A DNA stretch of 21,521 nucleotides from a virus, in IMG/VR virus record IMGVR_UViG_3300040801_006105, positions 1 to 21,521 of that record. One strand, given 5' to 3'. A model generated the notes under the pieces. It saw only the letters and a program-made list of their open reading frames with translations, did not search any database and was not told where the DNA came from. Below are positions 13,706 through 20,014 of this stretch, piece after piece. A program made the position numbers and the translations under genes. Numbering within the stretch: the first letter of the stretch is position 1; each line of letters starts with the position of its first letter.

Positions 13706-13869
13706 GGTTCTTTACTATAGGAGTTCCGGAAATATTAGTGTTATCCGTCTGTATCGTCAGCGGATATCTCGCAGTTCAAGATCCAGCCTATCGCGAACAT
13801 TTTAGTCGGTTGGCTGATGCCGCTCTCGTCGGGTTCTGGGCCTGGATGCAAGCGGCAAGAGATCGATGA
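13702..13869 (+). CDS. 55-residue membrane protein, holin candidate
   Basis: GTG start overlapping the lysin stop (GTGA), and stop overlapping the recombinase start (ATGA), so the three genes are coupled and this gene exactly fills the gap. The protein has a membrane segment of about 18-20 residues near its N-terminus (EILVLSVCIVSGYLAV), a polar middle (QDPAYREHFSR) and a second hydrophobic/aromatic helix (ALVGFWAWMQ) with a basic end. This is a small class II holin-like layout, directly downstream of a signal-less lysin. Its size would let most gene finders miss it. Function is inferred from context. Confidence 0.65.
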   Translation: MRFFTIGVPEILVLSVCIVSGYLAVQDPAYREHFSRLADAALVGFWAWMQAARDR

Positions 13870-14801
13870 GCGATTTAATTCAAGCCAAAGAGGGAATATT
13901 TCACCCTCTTTCTCTTAACCCAGCGGTGGTTTATATTTCTTCGTTAGCTCCCGGCAGCCGTCGCACCATCAGGCAATCGTTAGACGTGATCGCAAACTTA
14001 GTAACCAATGGCAATCACAACGCGATTACCTGTCCGTGGGGAAGTTTGAGGTACCAACACACCACCGCTATCCGTAGTTTATTGGTAGAAAAATATTCTC
14101 CTGCAACCTGCAATAAAATGCTCGCAGCTTTGAGACAGGTACTCAAGGAAGCGCAACGATTAGGGTTGATTTCACCAGAAGATTGCGCTAAGGCGATAGA
14201 TATCAAGCGAGTTAAGTCTACTGCACTACCCAAAGGCAGAGCTTTGTCATCAGCAGAACTGGATAAGCTACTTACTGTTTGTTTGGAAGATAGAACAGTT
14301 ACAGGTGTCCGTGACGTTGCAATGCTGATGATTTTGCGGGTTGGTTTGCGAAGATCAGAAGTAGTCAGTCTTGACTTATGGGATTTTGACTCGAATGAAG
14401 GTAATTTAAGGGTGCGGAGTGGAAAGGGGAATAAAGATAGATTGGTGTGGATGCCAGACGCAGCTACTGACTATATCTGTCAGTGGGTGAAGGCTAGAGG
14501 AAATCAAGCTAAGGATAGTCCTCTATTGTTGCCAGTCAGTAAATCAAAGAAGGTGATTTTTAGAAGATTATCTGACCAAGCGGTACTTAAAATTATGGTT
14601 GGACGGGGGAAGCAAGCCGGACTAGAAAGTTTCACTCCCCATGATTTCCGTAGAACTTTTATCGGTGAATTGCTAGATTCTGGAGTTGATATTGTTACTG
14701 CTCAGAATTTAGTTGGTCACGCCTCACCTATTACTACCTCAAAATATGATCGACGGGGAGAAGCAGTCAAGAAGCGAGCGGTTAATAACTTGAGGATTTA
14801 G
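13866..14801 (+). CDS. Tyrosine recombinase (phage integrase)
   Basis: 311 residues. The N-terminal core-binding domain spans about 15-105 and the catalytic domain about 125-311. All expected residues are visible: Arg162 in GLRRSEV, Lys187 in SGKGNKDR, His259 and Arg262 in PHDFRRTF, His285 in LVGHAS, and the nucleophile Tyr294 in TTSKYDRR. It resembles the compact XerC/D-type or simple phage integrases. It would carry out site-specific integration, excision or dimer resolution. The ATG overlaps the stop of the small membrane gene. No clear attachment site was identified nearby. Its place in the same transcript as the lysin is unusual, because integrases are normally expressed separately from late genes. 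Confidence 0.92.
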   Translation: MSDLIQAKEGIFHPLSLNPAVVYISSLAPGSRRTIRQSLDVIANLVTNGNHNAITCPWGSLRYQHTTAIRSLLVEKYSPATCNKMLAALRQVLKEAQRLGLISPEDCAKAIDIKRVKSTALPKGRALSSAELDKLLTVCLEDRTVTGVRDVAMLMILRVGLRRSEVVSLDLWDFDSNEGNLRVRSGKGNKDRLVWMPDAATDYICQWVKARGNQAKDSPLLLPVSKSKKVIFRRLSDQAVLKIMVGRGKQAGLESFTPHDFRRTFIGELLDSGVDIVTAQNLVGHASPITTSKYDRRGEAVKKRAVNNLRI

Positions 14802-14840
14802 AATATCCTAGATGTTACTGTTTATCACTAAGAATCAATC

Positions 14841-15056
14841 ATGGGAACTAATGTAGACAAGTATTTCAAATCCGAACATCTAAAGCTTGAGTTACAAGAA
14901 ATTGTAATACCTATAGAAGAGTTAGCAAAGATGTTAAATGCGAGACTTCCAGACGGTTCGGAGAAAAGCGCGGGAATGAGGAAATTACTTGAAGCTAAGG
15001 ATTGTTTCGTCCGAGCAATGCTAGACAGCCTAGATGAGAATAGAGTCGATAAGTAA
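14841..15056 (+). CDS. Acb2/Tad1-like small helical hairpin protein (anti-defence candidate)
   Basis: 71 residues, two helices. The second half, LPDGSEKSAGMRKLLEAKD followed by CFVRA (residues 36-59), resembles the conserved helix of the Acb2/Tad1 hairpin domain, whose members typically show Pro-Asp/Gly, Arg/Glu-Lys-Ser, then Leu-x-Lys-Leu-Glu-Glu-Ala. Those phage proteins bind cyclic oligonucleotides or ADP-ribose signals and so block CBASS and Thoeris defence. The gene is 39 bases after the integrase in the same direction and is followed by a hairpin terminator, so it is the last gene of the operon. Resemblance is from memory and moderate; an unrelated small phage protein is possible. No catalytic residues would be expected. 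Confidence 0.45.
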   Translation: MGTNVDKYFKSEHLKLELQEIVIPIEELAKMLNARLPDGSEKSAGMRKLLEAKDCFVRAMLDSLDENRVDK

Positions 15057-15117
15057 CATCTGTGTGATCACATCTGAACCTTGTTGAGTACAAAGCTGAA
15101 AACACTGAAAACTCGTT

Positions 15118-15143
15118 ACAAGTTTTCAATGATGAAAACTTGT
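15118..15143 (+). terminator. Perfect 11-bp hairpin, likely terminator of integrase operon
   Basis: ACAAGTTTTCA (15118-15128), 4-base loop ATGA, TGAAAACTTGT (15133-15143), followed by TTTAACAATAATTTTT. It lies 60 bases after the Acb2-like gene and just before the end of the convergent 15163-15450 gene, so it could stop transcription from both sides. The T tail on the plus strand is interrupted, so efficiency is uncertain. Confidence 0.6.
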
Positions 15144-15162
15144 TTAACAATAATTTTTATCA

Positions 15163-15450
15163 TTAAGATATTCTAGTGGCTATCACTCTGACTAAGTATT
15201 CCTCTACAGAAACGTCTTGTGCAGCCGCTTGTAATTTTATCTCCTCAAAATGTTTTTCCTTGTTGCGAATTAAATAGGTTTCGATTGCCGTTGATAAACA
15301 GTTGGTAACACTTTTCTTTGTTGCCAAGCTAGCAATGGTTAAACCAACATACACCCGTGCTGGGAGTTCAGTTGTTGTCAATCGCTTTGACTGGATCTCC
15401 TCTAAAATTCCTTCCTGCTTTAACGCTTCAATAAGTTTATCAATATCCAT
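15163..15450 (-). CDS. Ribbon-helix-helix-like regulator
   Basis: 95 residues. Residues about 23-60 (RLTTTELPARVYVGLTIASL, then TKKSVTNCLSTAIETYLI) have the shape of a ribbon-helix-helix domain: a short beta strand followed by two helices. The C-terminal part is helical, and a second segment near 70-90 (AAQDVSVEEYLVRVI) may be another short ribbon-helix-helix-like unit. Such proteins bind DNA as dimers at short operators. The gene is divergent from a small HTH-like gene; the 100-base gap contains overlapping promoters and inverted repeats. This suggests a phage repressor or plasmid-type partition or antitoxin regulator. The start is ATG; TATACT lies 15 bases upstream as a likely -10. Confidence 0.55.
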   Translation of the reverse strand: MDIDKLIEALKQEGILEEIQSKRLTTTELPARVYVGLTIASLATKKSVTNCLSTAIETYLIRNKEKHFEEIKLQAAAQDVSVEEYLVRVIATRIS

Positions 15451-15464
15451 ACTGCAAGAATAAT

Positions 15465-15499
15465 AGTATATTGATGAATATTATCATCATAGGTGATAT
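15465..15499. promoter_or_regulatory. Overlapping divergent promoters with operator-like repeat
   Basis: Plus strand: TTGATG (15471-15476), 17-base spacer, TGATAT (15494-15499), toward the HTH gene. Minus strand: TATACT (15470-15465), toward the ribbon-helix-helix gene, with a poor -35. The inverted repeat GATGA-N6-TCATC (15473-15488) lies over the plus -35 region, where a bound repressor would block one promoter and possibly the other. Confidence 0.5.
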
Positions 15500-15520
15500 T
15501 CCGGTGCGTTAACACCGGAA
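15499..15520. repeat. 8-bp inverted repeat in leader of HTH gene
   Basis: TTCCGGTG (15499-15506), 6-base loop CGTTAA, CACCGGAA (15513-15520). It begins at the candidate -10 and lies 33 bases before the ATG. It could be an operator or a leader hairpin. The ribosome site GGGAAGGA follows it at about 15534-15541. Confidence 0.65.
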
Positions 15521-15552
15521 GCTCTCCACCGCAAGGGAAGGACAAACATATC

Positions 15553-15786
15553 ATGACACCAAAAGAGTTAGCTGCAAAGTACCGAATCTCTAGAGGTTTG
15601 CTACCTGCAATTCTGCAAAAGAGTTATCGCCAAGTTGACAATTATTACTCTGGGAAAATTACTCCCGCAGTGCGATCACAGTGTTGGTTGATAGATAAAT
15701 TTTTGTCCAATGGTGGCACTTTATCAGAACTTGTTGAAGCTGCGAATCGGAGTTACGACGAAATTATTTCTACGTCAGTTCGTTGA
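15553..15786 (+). CDS. Small HTH-like regulator
   Basis: 77 residues from the ATG at 15553; the upstream in-frame GTG at 15493 lies inside the promoter-like region, so I reject it. GGGAAGGA is placed about 10 bases upstream. Residues 3-35 (TPKELAAKYRISRGLLPAIL, then KSYRQVDNYYSGK) look like a helix-turn-helix of Cro/XRE-like or MerR-like shape, in which VDNYYSGK follows the recognition helix. The remainder is helical. It is the first gene of the plus-strand accessory operon and divergent from the ribbon-helix-helix gene. The pair may form a two-state switch. Exact family not recognised. Confidence 0.5.
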   Translation: MTPKELAAKYRISRGLLPAILQKSYRQVDNYYSGKITPAVRSQCWLIDKFLSNGGTLSELVEAANRSYDEIISTSVR

Positions 15787-15814
15787 ACTAATTTTCTGAT
15801 TATTTTATTTTGAG

Positions 15815-15842
15815 AAGCGTACCACTAAGCGTACAAGCGTAC
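15815..15842 (+). repeat. Triple AAGCGTAC direct repeat before 234-residue gene
   Basis: AAGCGTAC occurs at 15815-15822, 15827-15834 and 15835-15842, with spacings of 12 and 8 bases, and ends three bases before the ATG at 15846. It occupies the place where a ribosome site should be. Iteron-like or operator repeats of this kind suggest DNA or RNA binding by a regulator, perhaps by the gene product itself. Confidence 0.65.
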
Positions 15843-15845
15843 CCT

Positions 15846-16550
15846 ATGCAGACAGAAGAAAGACCGCAAACCAACCACGAAAAGACCTATACTCAGACCG
15901 AAGCAGCACGGTTGTGTGGTGTGACGCAACGAGTTCTGGTTAACAGGGATGGGAGAATTGGATATTTATCTAAACTTCATCAATGTTTCCCCGGCAGGCA
16001 TTTTTCTGAGGTTGCAGTTGGTTCTATAGAGAACCAAAGAGAACTGCAATTTACAAGTAAAGGCGTTGAAGAGTTAAGGGATTTAATTCAATCAATTTCC
16101 CCTGAACCTCCAATACTCAACGAAAAGAGAAAGCCTACCTACGATTCAAATGGCAAGGTTATCAAAAAACGTCAAACGCCGATGCTTTTGAATCAATATG
16201 CCGAATACGTTTGGTTTAAAGAAGGTATCGATGGTGCCGGAGAGTTAAAACTGTTGCAGCAGCCAGCACCGCCAACGCTCGAAACTATTGAAGCTGCTGT
16301 AGTCGAGGAGGAATCCGGAATCGTTCAAGTAGATAACCCCACAGAACTAATAGAAACTGCTTTCGACCAACTAGAACAAATAGATTCTAACTTCTGGGGA
16401 GAAGTTGATAGACGGCTTTCTGCTGGGTATCAACAGGGTATATTTTTGAAGTCGATCGAACTCAAAGCCAGAGCCAAAGGGGAATCCGACCGCGAACAGG
16501 AGTACTATAAGCAAGCAAAAAACGTGGCAACCCGCAGGAAAAAATCTTGA
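15846..16550 (+). CDS. Putative DNA-binding protein with N-terminal HTH-like segment
   Basis: 234 residues from the ATG at 15846; an upstream TTG adds 12 residues and is unlikely. Residues about 12-35 (KTYTQTEAARLCGVTQRVLV) look like the start of a MerR/excisionase-type winged helix. The middle has a Lys/Arg-rich stretch around KRKPTYDSNGKVIKKRQTP, and the C-terminus is helical with a basic end (NVATRRKKS). No ribosome site is visible; three AAGCGTAC repeats replace it. It leads the coupled set of genes that follows. Likely a DNA-binding regulator or replication/partition adaptor; the family is not recognised. Confidence 0.55.
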   Translation: MQTEERPQTNHEKTYTQTEAARLCGVTQRVLVNRDGRIGYLSKLHQCFPGRHFSEVAVGSIENQRELQFTSKGVEELRDLIQSISPEPPILNEKRKPTYDSNGKVIKKRQTPMLLNQYAEYVWFKEGIDGAGELKLLQQPAPPTLETIEAAVVEEESGIVQVDNPTELIETAFDQLEQIDSNFWGEVDRRLSAGYQQGIFLKSIELKARAKGESDREQEYYKQAKNVATRRKKS

Positions 16551-16672
16551 ACCTGCGGGACAACTTAATTGCGATCGCGCTCCTTATATTCCTGGTATTG
16601 GCAGGGATAAATATTTTTTCACCATTGAACTTTCACAATTCAAATTCAACAGAGGTTTATCATGACAGATGA
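16547..16672 (+). CDS. 41-residue single-helix membrane protein
   Basis: TTG start overlapping the previous stop (TTGA), with AGGA seven bases upstream, and its 3' end overlaps the next start by 11 bases. The protein has an N-terminal polar cap (MNLRDN) and then one membrane helix, LIAIALLIFLVLAGINIF (about residues 7-24), and a polar Asn/Ser tail. The overlap on both sides and the clean helix argue it is real although it is very short. Function unknown; it is one of two small membrane proteins in this operon. Confidence 0.5.
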   Translation: MNLRDNLIAIALLIFLVLAGINIFSPLNFHNSNSTEVYHDR

Positions 16673-17222
16673 AATTTTAGAAATTGAAGCAACCGAGATT
16701 ACAGAAGATAAGCCAACAGCAGAATTACACGCTGGAGGATATAACAACGAGTGGGGTAGTAAGCTCTCAACATTCGCACCCGACGCACAGCAATTTAATC
16801 AAGCATTCACCCGCACCGATTTAGGTGATGGACAGGTAATGAGCGCTGCTGAATCCTCACGACTGGTTGCTCAACATGGATTGAGGAAAAATGCCGGAGT
16901 AGCTGCGAATGCCTCTTTAGATGCCGATTTAGAGTGGGCTGATGTTCGAGTCAAGGAGCAAAAGCGCACTGGTAAGCAATTAGAGCGCGGTATCCAACAG
17001 GCTAAAAATGTCGAACTTGGTAACGAATTACTGTATCGGGTTGGACGAATTCCACTACACGCAGAAAAACGCCACCTACAGCTGCAACAACTAGGCAATC
17101 AGGTAAAAGGCTTGCGTCAAACAGTGCAAATCAATGCAACTCGATTAACGATTGAGTCTGGTGCTGACGATGCTATCGACGCAGAAGAAATTGATTTCAC
17201 CAGCATTGAAGTTGAGGAATGA
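16662..17222 (+). CDS. Hypothetical 186-residue acidic helical protein
   Basis: Starts ATG with GAGG six bases upstream. The N-terminus and C-terminus are acidic (for example LEIEATEITED and AEEIDFTSIEVEE). The middle is helical, Gln/Arg/Lys-rich, with a segment around KEQKRTGKQLERGIQQAK suggesting a coiled coil of about residues 90-155. No membrane segment or catalytic motif. It lies between two small membrane genes and upstream of the membrane coiled-coil gene, with an ATGA overlap to the next. It may be a soluble partner of that protein. Not recognised. Confidence 0.6.
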   Translation: MTDEILEIEATEITEDKPTAELHAGGYNNEWGSKLSTFAPDAQQFNQAFTRTDLGDGQVMSAAESSRLVAQHGLRKNAGVAANASLDADLEWADVRVKEQKRTGKQLERGIQQAKNVELGNELLYRVGRIPLHAEKRHLQLQQLGNQVKGLRQTVQINATRLTIESGADDAIDAEEIDFTSIEVEE

Positions 17223-17398
17223 GATGGTGTTTCGCTGCTGGACTAGCTGGGTTTTCCGCAACCAGTTTATTACTTAAAGGGTTAAAACATCTTGTAGCGG
17301 TTAAGCCTCAGTCCGCAGTCGTTGTTATTGCTTTTTTGATGTTTGTGCTTTCCTCTCTCCCCTTACTATGGCAATTTCAGAGAAAATCCAAAAAGTAA
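17219..17398 (+). CDS. 59-residue two-helix membrane protein
   Basis: ATG overlapping the previous stop (ATGA), with GAGGA immediately upstream, and its 3' end overlaps the start of the 523-residue gene by 31 bases. It has two hydrophobic helices, about residues 4-20 (CFAAGLAGFSATSLLLK) and 34-51 (VVVIAFLMFVLSSLPLLW), and a basic tail (QRKSKK). No stop interrupts it and its codons read as a natural protein. The next gene also begins with two membrane segments, so the two products may work together in the membrane. Holin-like size, but function is not recognised. Confidence 0.6.
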   Translation: MRWCFAAGLAGFSATSLLLKGLKHLVAVKPQSAVVVIAFLMFVLSSLPLLWQFQRKSKK

Positions 17399-18939
17399 TT
17401 TTAATTACATCTCTAATTGCTGTAGTATTGGGGGCAAATTCTTCTAGCCGAAAACTAAGCTCCTCTCTACTGTTGCTGGGCTTCACGTCCAGCAGCTTTT
17501 ATTGTTTAACTGCTCCCAAACCTTGGGTGGTCGCTAAGTCTCGCCGTCGCAGATATCGTGAATTTTTCTCGCTTCTGCATCAATACCGTGATCGCACCCT
17601 TTACTTGGAATCCCAGATAAATTTCTCTGATTCAGTAGAGGAGTTGAGAGGGAAAATTGCACACCTTGAAGTGCAGCGGAATCAACTCGAATCGGATTGT
17701 ACTCAGCTAGAGCAGTTGGCTGAAGAATTAAAGCTAGAGTCCCAGGCGAAAGCAGAGGGAAAATATCAAACTACTCTTTCCCAACTTGAGGAAGAAAAAC
17801 GGCAACTACTATCGGAAGTTTCGGAACTAAAAAAATTGGCTGATGAAATTACTTCCAACACCGAACGAGATGCGAGACTTGAGGCTGCAAAAATCAAACA
17901 AGCAGCACAAGAACAAGCGCAAAAGATAATTAAAGCGACTGAAACTAACCTTCAAAATACTGTTTACGGTCCCAAAGAAAAATCGCACCTGTTGTTACTG
18001 CAAGAAATCGATGAAAAAAGGCAGACAGCGACTGCCGAATTAGAGCGGGTAATGGGGTTACAGGAAAAAACCCGACTAGCCATTGAGAAGATGAAGCATC
18101 AGGCACAGCAGGAATACGCACGAATCAAAGAGCGAATTACCAAGAAAGCTAAAGAACAGTACCTACGAGATATTGAAAAATTTAATCAAATCATTGAGGA
18201 GCAGCAGAACCAATTAAAACTGCTGGCGACTCAAAACCAGATGATGCAGTTGGAGATTGAATCTTATGACGAGCCGACGTATCCGGAGGGGTATAGAGAG
18301 GATGAGGTTTACGCTAGGGGAATTATTGATTTTTACAAATCTTTAGGAATCAAACTCGACCACAAGAACTGCTGGAAAGACGGCAATCGAGTAGTAGTGC
18401 GGGTAATTCCCAGAGATGAAAAAATCGGGGAAAATCAATTGCGGAGGTACCACGATAGATTGCAGCGAAAATTTGATTTGTCGGAATTGCCGACTATTGT
18501 TACCACCAGCGGCTGTATTCAATTCGAGTTGAAGCTAATTGAATTGCAAACCCCTGTAGTTGAATTAATTCAATCGCTACACTCTCCCCATTCGCCTGTC
18601 CCCTTGTCCCCCTCACTACCAATTCACCCAGAGTTAGTTAGTCACGAGGAGATGCGATCGCACCTCGGGCAATATAAGCAAAAGCAATTTGTACCACCAG
18701 AACACAGGTTTTCGCCATTCGAGCCTTTGTGCGAAACCGAACGGGACTGGGTGGTGTGGCTGTGGAACTGCTGCAAGATAACCGACCAAAACACCATTAT
18801 GGGAATTGTTTGGAAGAACACCAGAGGGAGAGGGGTTTCTCAAGGTGTTGGTCAAAGCTACATTCGAGCCAGGGAAAAATTACACCGAATAATGGACGAG
18901 GCAGGAATACCAAGGAGAAGAAAGAATGATTTCCCGTAA
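17368..18939 (+). CDS. Membrane-anchored coiled-coil protein with C-terminal globular domains
   Basis: 523 residues. Two N-terminal membrane segments (about 8-24 and 30-46) are followed by a basic stretch (KSRRRRYREF). A long coiled coil spans about residues 70-300. A compact beta/alpha domain (about 310-395, around GIIDFYKSLGIK and NRVVVRVIPRD) vaguely resembles the non-ATPase domain of FtsK-type translocases. There is a Pro/His/Ser linker, then a C-terminal domain (about 445-523, VWLWNCCKITDQNTIMGIVW onward) with an HTH-like IRAREKLHRIMDEAGIP end. No Walker A motif is present, so no motor is encoded here. The start lies inside the previous small gene and the next gene overlaps its end by 14 bases. 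A scaffold tying DNA to the membrane is a guess. Confidence 0.55.
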   Translation: MAISEKIQKVILITSLIAVVLGANSSSRKLSSSLLLLGFTSSSFYCLTAPKPWVVAKSRRRRYREFFSLLHQYRDRTLYLESQINFSDSVEELRGKIAHLEVQRNQLESDCTQLEQLAEELKLESQAKAEGKYQTTLSQLEEEKRQLLSEVSELKKLADEITSNTERDARLEAAKIKQAAQEQAQKIIKATETNLQNTVYGPKEKSHLLLLQEIDEKRQTATAELERVMGLQEKTRLAIEKMKHQAQQEYARIKERITKKAKEQYLRDIEKFNQIIEEQQNQLKLLATQNQMMQLEIESYDEPTYPEGYREDEVYARGIIDFYKSLGIKLDHKNCWKDGNRVVVRVIPRDEKIGENQLRRYHDRLQRKFDLSELPTIVTTSGCIQFELKLIELQTPVVELIQSLHSPHSPVPLSPSLPIHPELVSHEEMRSHLGQYKQKQFVPPEHRFSPFEPLCETERDWVVWLWNCCKITDQNTIMGIVWKNTRGRGVSQGVGQSYIRAREKLHRIMDEAGIPRRRKNDFP

Positions 18940-19465
18940 ACTGACTCCACAAGAATTCTGCGATAAATTTCTTCCTACACCTTGGAACGAGCGTGATTTA
19001 CAGCTTTATGTCCAACGAGTAATTAAGCATCGGTGGGGAGCGGGAATTTTTCAACCTCCGGATGAAGTGGTGGTGGTAACTCCTAACTCGCGTCGCCGGA
19101 TTGATTTAGCTACACTGATCGCGGTTTATGAATGTAAATGTTGGCTCACCTATGACAACGTTTATCATGCAATTGCCCAAACTGAGATTTACACTAGGTA
19201 CGGGGGTAAAATATTAGGAGTCGTAAAGAAACGTAGGGTAGTTATTGGTGTCGCTCCAGTTGATTTTAAAGAATATCAATCAGCGAAAAGATTAGCTGAT
19301 GATTTTAGTAAGTTAAGAGGAATAACCGTAATTTTTATTAACGAATGTCCGAAATGGCATTTGCATTCTGGTGGGGAAGTTCAGGTTAATAAATATTTAA
19401 TTTATATAATTTATTTCCTAATTTTATTTATTATTAGTTTTGTCGTATTTATTTTAATAAAATGA
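18926..19465 (+). CDS. PD-(D/E)XK nuclease-like protein with C-terminal membrane anchor
   Basis: 179 residues. Residues 56-100 show a PD-(D/E)XK-type core: Asp60 in SRRRIDLAT, Glu69-Cys-Lys71 in VYECKCW and Gln85 in HAIAQTE, as in restriction-endonuclease-like folds. Residues about 157-178 form a strongly hydrophobic C-terminal helix (YLIYIIYFLILFIISFVV), unusual for such nucleases. AAGGAG is eight bases upstream of the ATG, and the gene overlaps the coiled-coil gene by 14 bases and the next by four (ATGA). A nuclease held at the membrane and co-expressed with a membrane coiled-coil protein could act on DNA entering the cell or as a phage exclusion factor. Enzyme activity is predicted from motif only. 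Confidence 0.6.
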   Translation: MISRKLTPQEFCDKFLPTPWNERDLQLYVQRVIKHRWGAGIFQPPDEVVVVTPNSRRRIDLATLIAVYECKCWLTYDNVYHAIAQTEIYTRYGGKILGVVKKRRVVIGVAPVDFKEYQSAKRLADDFSKLRGITVIFINECPKWHLHSGGEVQVNKYLIYIIYFLILFIISFVVFILIK

Positions 19466-19920
19466 TTGATTGGGGTTTTACACCTTGGACGACTAATGTT
19501 TTTAGTGTCTACAGAAATTCGGAACAAGGATATTTAATTCAAAATCAAGAAAGATATTGGATTCTAGACGATAGCAGTCTTCCACAGCAAGGAACCGAGG
19601 AATACTGGGAGCAGAATGAGTTAAAGCAGGAAGAATGCAGCGATATATTTAGTAACTTGAATCCTGACGAAACTCACTGTCTTTGCTTTGAAGGGTGCTT
19701 GAATGATTTTATAACTTTAAGTGGGTATTCAAAGAGTCTATATAGTGCAGAAGAAATAGAAGATATAGTTAATCTTTTAGCTTCTAGAATAAAGGTTGAA
19801 GTTGAAAACAAGAAAGTCGTTGCTTTGAACTATAATCCTTATGATTTAGAAGAACGCCGTCAGATAGGAGAGCCTATGCTTTTGTTTGACGTGTACGATA
19901 ATATTGATTTTGAAGAATAG
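19462..19920 (+). CDS. Hypothetical 152-residue protein after nuclease gene
   Basis: ATG overlaps the nuclease stop by four bases, so translation is coupled. The protein is acidic, Trp/Tyr-rich and mixed alpha/beta. It starts MIDWGFTPWTTNVFSVYRNS and includes a Cys-rich CLCFEGCLNDF segment (about 75-85). No membrane helix, signal peptide or motif is seen. A tight overlap with a nuclease gene would fit a modulator or immunity protein, but the family is not recognised and the idea rests on position alone. Confidence 0.55.
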   Translation: MIDWGFTPWTTNVFSVYRNSEQGYLIQNQERYWILDDSSLPQQGTEEYWEQNELKQEECSDIFSNLNPDETHCLCFEGCLNDFITLSGYSKSLYSAEEIEDIVNLLASRIKVEVENKKVVALNYNPYDLEERRQIGEPMLLFDVYDNIDFEE

Positions 19921-19962
19921 ATAAAGCAAATTTCATGATATTTTCGCAATTACTCTGATGCG

Positions 19963-19968
19963 TATAAT
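19963..19968 (+). promoter_or_regulatory. Candidate -10 element (TATAAT) before secreted protein
   Basis: A perfect TATAAT at 19963-19968, 46 bases before the ATG at 20015. No good -35 is present at 16-18 bases (TTTTCG at 19941-19946 is the best), so it may need an activator. It would initiate near 19975. Confidence 0.35.
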
Positions 19969-20014
19969 CATCTCTTGATGTCATGGTAGAAAAAACTGTC
20001 TTTAACATCTACCT

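Noticed and set aside
18926-19920. Nuclease plus neighbour as a toxin-antitoxin pair
   Set aside because: The neighbour has no known antitoxin fold and the nuclease carries a membrane anchor; only the overlap supports the idea, so it is left as an open possibility.
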